From: Margaritispora aquatica
Lineage: Eukaryota > Ascomycota > Leotiomycetes > Helotiales > Discinellaceae
DNA: 64,000 nt
NCBI GenBank assembly: GCA_007644065.1
Contig: VJWN01000004.1
Span: 1,612,001 to 1,676,000, forward strand
Reading direction: 5' to 3'
Below, in pieces: positions 57,949-64,000 of the stretch. Within the stretch, counting starts at the first letter, position 1, and each line of letters starts with the position of its first letter. Position numbers and translations under genes: made by a program. Under the pieces are notes generated by a model. The model was not told the origin of the DNA and did not search any database. It saw only the letters and a program-made list of their open reading frames with translations.

Positions 57949-60900
57949 ATGCCACCTCGAAGGCGCGTAAGCGCGCCTGTCAATCGAGTGTACGAATCTG
58001 GGCCGGCTCTTCAGCAAGCACGATTCAATTCGCCGCCAAAACCTAAGAAGTCGAAGCGCATCAAGTCGTATGGCAAGAAGACGACGGTCAGGGTGCCGAA
58101 GCCCAAGGATAATACGTTGACGCAGATGGGATGGGTGACGGATAATTCGCCGCCTGACATGTCTGAATCGGAGGACGAGAGCAAAGGAGCTGCGAATCCA
58201 GAGGATGGGGATGAGGGTGAGGAGGACGATGGAGGATATGAGGAGGCGGCGAAGAAACGAGCCTCGAAGCGAAGGAGGACGATGGGTGATGAGCCGGTTG
58301 GGGGGAGTGCGAAGGGAAAGGGTAGGGAAAAGAGCACGCCGGCGTTTCATACGCAGACTATTTCGCAGGTTGTGAGGAGCTTCAATTCGAATTATAGTGC
58401 CGAGGATGATGAGGAGGAGGAACCAAAGGAAGAGGTCTTGAAGGAAGAGGTCATGCCACATCAGAAGAAAAAGGATCTATACGATGTACCGAGCTCGTCT
58501 CCCCAAGTTGCGAGAGCGAAACAGCCAACCCTACGACGAGGAAGATCTGCCGCGCGCGTGAAAAATGCACAAACCAAAGCAATCGTTGCACCTCCAGAGA
58601 AGGAGATTGTCGTGGAAGAAGAGTTGACGCAGGAGTCCCTAGACAGAACCATGATGCCGCCGCCTCAGACTCCACGTTCAGCCCGAACTATGGAGATCCC
58701 TTCCTCACAGTCGCCTGCGACGCCGATGACACTACCTTCAGCTCAATCTGGTCGAACTATCTTGACAGAACGGACAGCCAATATTCCCATCAACTTTGGC
58801 GTGCGACAGACACCGCAAGGTACTGTTGCATTGGGAGATAACAATGATGGACCTTCAAGCACAAGGTCAAAGAAGCCAGACCATATCCCTCTTTTTTGGA
58901 ATCCGGAACGAACTCAAGCACTCAGCACCCGAGAAGAAAGTGAGAATGCCTCAATGCTACTTGCAAAGCCCCCTGAGATGCCACTATCTTGGAGCCCCAA
59001 TCCAAGACGAAATCCCGAACATAGCCCAGAGAAAGTTCCAAAATTGGAGATTAAGGATACCTTCGATACAGGTACGGACGTTAGTCAGATGACTCGGATT
59101 CCTTCCTCGCCAGTCATACCGCGACCGAGTCCTGCAAAGAGTGTGAGGTTTGCTGTGCCCGAAGAAACCGAGCAGGATGAGACACCTGCATCTAGAGAAA
59201 GTAGTGTGGGAATACAGTCGGTTCCACCAAGTACAAGTACGAGGGTGATAAAGACTGAAATTTTAGATTCTGATGACGAGGGTGAGGATGATGAAATGGA
59301 TCTTGGGGGAGTGTCAAATGAGGTGACAAGAGCTGATATCGATACCACTATGCCAGAAGCAGATGGCATACGAGAGGCTTCTGAGATCGCGATTGAGCCT
59401 CGAGAAGAATCTACAGAAGATCTTGGTGACTTAGAGAACGAGTCTCAACTCATCGAGAAAGACATTGATGCCGAGGTTCAGTCTGCAGTTGAGCACGTAG
59501 CAGAAGTTAACGAGATGATTCAAGTGGACGAGCATGTCAATATTGATGACAACGAAGTCGAGGAAGACAACAATGTTGAACTACCGAGTTTCCAAAATCG
59601 CGAATCTCCAGACCTAGATGCCGAGTCAGATTACGGCGAAATTGGAGCAGAAACACAATTTCAAGTTGACAAAATGACTAGTTCCACCCACGTCTCCGAA
59701 ACACCCGAAGAACCGCATTTCGAAGAGACAGGGCATGGAACGTACGCTGAAAAGACACAATACCTGGAAACTCAACGTATCGCCACCCAACACATAAACA
59801 GTATGCCCGCTCGAACGGGTGAATCTGATGTCTTCGTATCGATGTCGAGTTCTGAACTTACTTCTATTCTCGACCGATCGCGAAACTACCTCATTCGGAA
59901 TTGGAAACTTGCACCCAATGTTTGTCGTGTTTGGATATATGAGACGCAGCCGGTGTCTGCTGTACAATATGTGGTTCAGATCTCGGATATCAAGCGACCG
60001 GGTGAACTTCCCGAGATCGGGATTGGTAACGAGAGTTTCAATGTCAGACCTGTAAACACTACGTATAGCGCATACGAAATTCTGCAGGTTTATGAGTTGC
60101 TTGATCCCAAGCCTCTGGAAACGCTGATAGATAGAGGCTGGTTTGATCACCCGCCAAAGAAATGGGAGAGAGTTGCACCAGCTGTGATTGATGAGTTGGT
60201 GTTCAATTTGAAACCACCACTCTTCCCTTCAAGTTCTCAGAGCGAAGCTATGCAGGTAGAGGAGGAGGACGAGCCGGTACAGTCTTCGCAAACCGATACC
60301 CAGGAAGTGGCTGGGCAACTGCTGAGCAACATTCAACAATTCACACAGCCTGCCTCTGTACTTCCTCTCAGCAAAGTGAATATGGCTGAGGTTTTGGATG
60401 AGGATGAGGATGAGACAGAGCAGGATATGGTTCCATCCAGTCCTTCCAAGCTTCCCACACCCAGACCTCGCACTCTCGCATTCGAAGAACGTGCCCCTCC
60501 ACCACTCTCACAAGCCACAACAGTCGACCTCTCGCAAACCCAGACGCCACGACACAGACGTCAACGTTCAGTCGAGATAGTCATGGAGTCACCATCTCGA
60601 CCGACCGCCATCGAGATTCTGTCCAGCACGCCGATTCAACTCCCCCGACACCGAACACCTAGATCCGCGACCCGACACCGCACGCCTAGGAGTTCAAGGC
60701 ATAGTGAGAGGAGTGGGAACCAAGCTGAGGGAGAACAGGATTCCTTGGTGCCGTTCTCGATGGCGAGTTCGCAACTACGGGCTATGACGAGAAGCCAGCT
60801 GTTAAGCGAGAGTTTGTTACAAGATAGTGTGCCTGGACCACCGGAGTGGGTGGGTGATTCGGAAGATGAGAATGATATTTATGATGATGATGATTTGTAG
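57949..60900 (+). CDS. Large disordered nuclear-type protein with possible PUA/ASCH-like core
   Basis: A single exon of 983 residues. Most of it is low complexity: a Lys/Arg-rich N-terminus (P-K-P-K-K-S-K-R-I-K-S-Y-G-K-K) likely to carry a nuclear localisation signal, then acidic stretches and many Ser/Thr-Pro and S-S-Q sites. One segment, about 625-755, looks folded: S-E-L-T-S-I-L-D-R-S, then C-R-V-W-I-Y-E-T-Q-P-V, Y-V-V-Q-I-S-D-I-K, P-G-E-L-P, Y-E-I-L-Q-V-Y-E-L and R-G-W-F-D-H-P-P. The pattern of an Arg-rich beta strand with aromatic residues and a following P-G-E resembles PUA-like ASCH or EVE domains, which bind modified RNA or DNA. That is inference. The tail ends in an acidic Asp run. 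Function unknown. Confidence 0.75.
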   Translation: MPPRRRVSAPVNRVYESGPALQQARFNSPPKPKKSKRIKSYGKKTTVRVPKPKDNTLTQMGWVTDNSPPDMSESEDESKGAANPEDGDEGEEDDGGYEEAAKKRASKRRRTMGDEPVGGSAKGKGREKSTPAFHTQTISQVVRSFNSNYSAEDDEEEEPKEEVLKEEVMPHQKKKDLYDVPSSSPQVARAKQPTLRRGRSAARVKNAQTKAIVAPPEKEIVVEEELTQESLDRTMMPPPQTPRSARTMEIPSSQSPATPMTLPSAQSGRTILTERTANIPINFGVRQTPQGTVALGDNNDGPSSTRSKKPDHIPLFWNPERTQALSTREESENASMLLAKPPEMPLSWSPNPRRNPEHSPEKVPKLEIKDTFDTGTDVSQMTRIPSSPVIPRPSPAKSVRFAVPEETEQDETPASRESSVGIQSVPPSTSTRVIKTEILDSDDEGEDDEMDLGGVSNEVTRADIDTTMPEADGIREASEIAIEPREESTEDLGDLENESQLIEKDIDAEVQSAVEHVAEVNEMIQVDEHVNIDDNEVEEDNNVELPSFQNRESPDLDAESDYGEIGAETQFQVDKMTSSTHVSETPEEPHFEETGHGTYAEKTQYLETQRIATQHINSMPARTGESDVFVSMSSSELTSILDRSRNYLIRNWKLAPNVCRVWIYETQPVSAVQYVVQISDIKRPGELPEIGIGNESFNVRPVNTTYSAYEILQVYELLDPKPLETLIDRGWFDHPPKKWERVAPAVIDELVFNLKPPLFPSSSQSEAMQVEEEDEPVQSSQTDTQEVAGQLLSNIQQFTQPASVLPLSKVNMAEVLDEDEDETEQDMVPSSPSKLPTPRPRTLAFEERAPPPLSQATTVDLSQTQTPRHRRQRSVEIVMESPSRPTAIEILSSTPIQLPRHRTPRSATRHRTPRSSRHSERSGNQAEGEQDSLVPFSMASSQLRAMTRSQLLSESLLQDSVPGPPEWVGDSEDENDIYDDDDL

Positions 60901-61321
60901 TATGGGTTTAGCATATGCTTGCGTGGTGGTGGGGAGGTGCTTGGTATTATGGATATGGATATGGTTTGCATAGGATAAAAGGTGTTGGGCATATAGCTGA
61001 GCTGAGCTGAGCTGGGTGTTATGGTTAAGCATGTTACCTTAGGCAATGGTACTGGTAGGATATGCTAACTTTGCATATGACACAAGACAGACCATGCTAT
61101 TGAGCGCAAATTCAGCTCAGAATAATACATCGTATATTCTCTTGTTCTCAACGGGTTGACTAACGACTCCCATATCCTCACAACAAATTCTCTCTCCCAA
61201 ACTTTCAGTCTTGAGCTAGTCCCCACAGTCTCTGTTCCCCTTTTCTCCTCGTTCATTCATTCATACCTCCTTCCCGCCCACCTACCTATCCTATACTTCC
61301 ATCTCATCAAACTCCCCCAAC
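60901..61321. other. Intergenic between convergent genes
   Basis: 421 bp with a short (AGCTG)4 repeat at 60995-61014. Both flanking genes end here, so 3' regions and polyadenylation signals are expected. No frame is supported. Confidence 0.5.
60995..61014. repeat. (AGCTG)4 pentanucleotide repeat
   Basis: Four tandem copies of AGCTG. Confidence 0.9.
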
Positions 61322-63933
61322 CTAAACTTTCTGCCGTCCCCTCCACTCCCTTGCCGCATCCTCATACGTCCAGAACTCCACCTCCCCGGCCCCACCTTGG
61401 CTCTTCAACCACCCGATCATGGTGTCGATCATGCCAACCACGTGCGCCAGGCCGCTCGTGTCGGGGTGCAGCACCAGTGGGAAGAGGAAGCCCTCACCTC
61501 CGGAAGCCTTGGAGCCCCCGAAGGAAGTGGAGTCCTCAGCGGCCTCAGAATACAGGAAGCGGAAGCGCTCTTGCCACATTGCGAGGATGGACGGCGCAGG
61601 CACATAGCCGTGCGAGTTGGGCACGGAGGGCAGGAATTGCATTGGTGTCTGTGGGGAGGGAGAGAGGGTGTTAGCTGTGTGTATGTGTGTGTGTGTGTGT
61701 GTTGTGTGTGCTAGCCATGGGTTTTTGGACATAGGGAAGGAAGGGAGGGGTAAGACGAACCATATCCTCCATGTACCAATTACACGGCAACTCGACCAGC
61801 GTCGTGGCTGTCGGCGCTGCCGCCTCGGGTAGCGGCACCATCCAGCTTGAGGCTGCGACGTTGGGCGAGAAATCGATCGGCTTGATTGCTGGGGCGCGGG
61901 GGAGAAAGTAGGGCTGTGAGTCGTGGTGCGTGAGGGATGTGTCTGTTTTTCAGGTAGGGTGGTGGTTAGCCAATACTTTGGTGTTATCTTAAGTTGAAGA
62001 AGAAGAAAGGGGGACTTCGCTTGGATGAGGGAGGGAGGGATTGTGAGGATGGGGGTGGATAACGAACCATACAAAAAGCCCTCCTCTTCTAGCACGCGAA
62101 CGGTGTGTTCTCTGATCTGGTAGAGAGGGGCGCGCCACCCGCGAGGCTTCTTGCCAGTTAGTTTTGTGGCGAGCTCGATGCATTTCCTGATCACGTCGCG
62201 TTCTTGGGTTTCGGTCACTGCTTGGTCGTTAGATCGAAGCTCAATTTTTGGTATTTAGGAGAAGGTAATCAGAGGTATGAAAGGTATAGTGTGAGTCGCT
62301 AGGCTGTCAACTGTTGGGGATTGGGGTCTGGTAAACTCACTTTGTGAACCGCCCTCGTGGGCGTAGCCGTGGCATGCGATTTCCGCGCCAGATTTCAGGA
62401 TCGCCTGTGTTGAGGTGGGGAAGGATTCCATCGAGTGGCCGGGAATAAACCACTGGTTTTTGTTAGCAGGTGAGTGGATATGATTTGCGACAGGAACATA
62501 AGTGTAGTTTTGGAAATGTAGCTAGGTGCCATCGCATAATACGTACTGTCACTTTATTGGAAATTCCGTGCTTAGCGAACAGCTTCAGAAGTCTCGGCAC
62601 ACCAACTTCTGTTCAGAAGTCAGTATTTATCGAGCATGATTCTTAGGAGGCACATACGACCAGCAAACATCCCAGAAGAATAGTCTGCCATATTGTTGGT
62701 CGGGCTTGCTCCCGTACCCAAGAACCCAGACACGGCATCAAAGTCAATGCTAAGCAGGATCTTAATCTTCTTCTTGCTTGAGGAAAAGATCGAAGGCATG
62801 GAAGTCGGGATCACAGAGCCCACTTTGGCCATGATGCCCGAAGTCACCGATGCCTTCTCACTCTTCGCATCTTCGCCCTCTTTCCACACCACTCGCCCTT
62901 CCATGCCGCCATCGACACTGATACATTCGCCCGTGATGTGACCAGCAGCTCTGTGGCTCGCTAAGAACGCCATCGTCCTCGCTACGTCTTCTGGCTTGGC
63001 GATCTTCCTCAACGGCACGGTTGCTTGAGCTTCTGCCCATAGCTCCTTCGGGTCATCAAGTCGGCCATCAATGAGAGGTGTGTCAACCCAGCCTGGAGCA
63101 ACCGCGTTGATTCTCGCTTTCGAATTCAACCTCACGATCTCATTCTTGACACCTCTCACCAATCCATACTGCAGGCCCGCCTTGCCAGAAGCATACTCCG
63201 TATGTCCCGCCTGACCAAACTTCCCCGTCTCCGAACCTGTGACCACAATGGCCAGATTCTCAAGTTCAATCCCAGTAGCTTTCTGGTGCTTCTCGGCTGC
63301 GATGAGAAAGTGCTTGATGGTCAAGAAGGTGCCTTGGATGTTGTTCGTGTAGGTCTTTTGCCAGAGCGCGAGCGGGATCTCCCAGATGGGGTACGAGTGT
63401 GACTCGTCGGTGATCCCGGCATTAGCGATGAGGATGTGGATTGGGCCGAAGTGAGAGACTGCTGAGGCGATGCTGGATGAAATGGCGGATTCGGACGAAA
63501 TGTCGCCGGAGACGAGGTGGAGGTTGGGTGAGGAGGCGAAGGTTGGGTGGGTGATGGGCCGGAGGTCGTGGGCTGTTACTTTGCAGCCGAGTTCTGGGAA
63601 TATATGTTAGTCATTTCTTTACAACTGTTATTATTCCGATATATCATTCTCCCGATTGCATTCTACTGAGGTAGTATAGTAGGTAGTCCTGTCGATGTTG
63701 TCCTGACAAGAGTGGGATAGATATGACACGCATCATTTGGACATGAACAGCTCTGGTTTGTAGTTCATGGTGCTCTTGGGCCAAATGGCACCAAGAAGAA
63801 TATGACTTGCTCTGAATCAATACAAATAGCCAACTGTTTGCTTACCCAAGAACTCTTTCACGGCTGAACTCCCAATGCCACCAGCTGCACCTGTGATAAA
63901 CACATGATATCCCTCGAGACCAAGAAAAGACAT
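61322..63933 (-). CDS. Fusion of short-chain dehydrogenase and polysaccharide deacetylase/cyclic-imidase-like domain
   Basis: Seven exons, 63933-63846, 63593-62658, 62608-62547, 62452-62341, 62217-62068, 61942-61761 and 61648-61322, give 618 residues. Residues 1 to about 262 are a classical SDR: T-G-A-A-G-G-I-G (14-21) for the cofactor, A-N-A-G, catalytic Ser near 150, Y-A-S-G-K (Tyr163, Lys167) and P-G-W-V-D-T-P. After a linker of about 40 residues comes a carbohydrate-esterase-4/NodB-fold domain of the HP0310 or cyclic-imide-hydrolase branch. It has S-I-D-F-D-A-V-S-G-F-L-G (Asp313, Asp315), T-W-F-I-P-G-H-S, H-G-Y-A-H-E (His390, His394), R-A-P-L-Y, P-N-S-H-G-Y and H-P-D-T-S-G. The SDR and deacetylase halves share one unbroken exon (63593-62658), so they are encoded together. 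The substrate is unknown. Two introns start with GTTCGT. No signal peptide, so probably cytosolic. Confidence 0.87.
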
Positions 63934-64000
63934 GGCGTTCCTCTGTAGGTGAGACTCCTTTGATAATTTGGCAGGGGAAAGAGAATGCTAGTAGTTTACA

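Noticed and set aside
62620..63324. SDR gene ending alone at about 62620
   Set aside because: The stop lies in intron sequence after a good GTATGT donor; the frame already contains the start of the deacetylase domain.
1..64000. Transposon or RIP-mutated repeat
   Set aside because: I saw no transposase, reverse transcriptase, long terminal repeats or strongly AT-biased RIP-like blocks.

Overview
The window is nuclear DNA of a filamentous ascomycete (Pezizomycotina). Most introns are 44-140 nt, with GTAAGT/GTATGT-type donors, CTAAC/CTGAC branch sites close to the acceptor, and CAG/TAG acceptors. Genes are spaced 0.2-5 kb apart on both strands, and the gene set is typical of these fungi: PDR-type ABC pump, MFS efflux pump, quinate-type 3-dehydroshikimate dehydratase, PEX11, MAK5, TRM7. 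A leotiomycete is plausible, but nothing in the sequence fixes the class.

Layout. 1-5.5 kb: two weakly known minus-strand genes (one cut into by the left edge) in mostly non-coding DNA. 5.5-11 kb: an ankyrin-PH-ORD oxysterol-binding protein and the mitochondrial ATP12 chaperone. 12-18 kb: a 14-TM-type MFS pump, a strikingly GC-rich 3-dehydroshikimate dehydratase and an acidic protein of unknown function. 18-25.6 kb: a repeat-rich region around a GIT1-like glycerophosphodiester/phosphate permease. 25.6-30.1 kb: a Gfo/Idh/MocA dehydrogenase and a Kre9/Knh1-like single-pass surface protein. 30.4-31.7 kb: three unusual tRNA-like loci. 31.9-38.4 kb: MAK5 and TRM7 head to head, then the mitochondrial 2-oxoglutarate/malate carrier. 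38.4-43.5 kb: a 5 kb stretch without a convincing gene. 43.5-45.3 kb: an MCT-type transporter. 48.1-51 kb: PEX11 and an Fpg/Nei-type DNA glycosylase, head to head. 52-57.5 kb: an 18-exon PDR transporter. 58-60.9 kb: a long nuclear-looking protein with a possible PUA/ASCH-like core. 61.3-63.9 kb: one seven-exon gene joining a short-chain dehydrogenase to a polysaccharide-deacetylase/cyclic-imidase-like domain.

I rebuilt gene models by joining open frames at splice sites, requiring phase agreement and family continuity. All principal models give a total length divisible by three. The genes are mostly independent housekeeping or transport functions; I see no biosynthetic gene cluster. The two most unusual items are the SDR-deacetylase fusion at the right end and the tRNA-like trio at 30.4-31.6 kb, which keep Pol III A/B boxes but have abnormal anticodon arms. 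Other notable points are five heptanucleotide tandem arrays, three GC-AG introns, and a 66-nt stop-free, frame-preserving intron hidden in ATP12.
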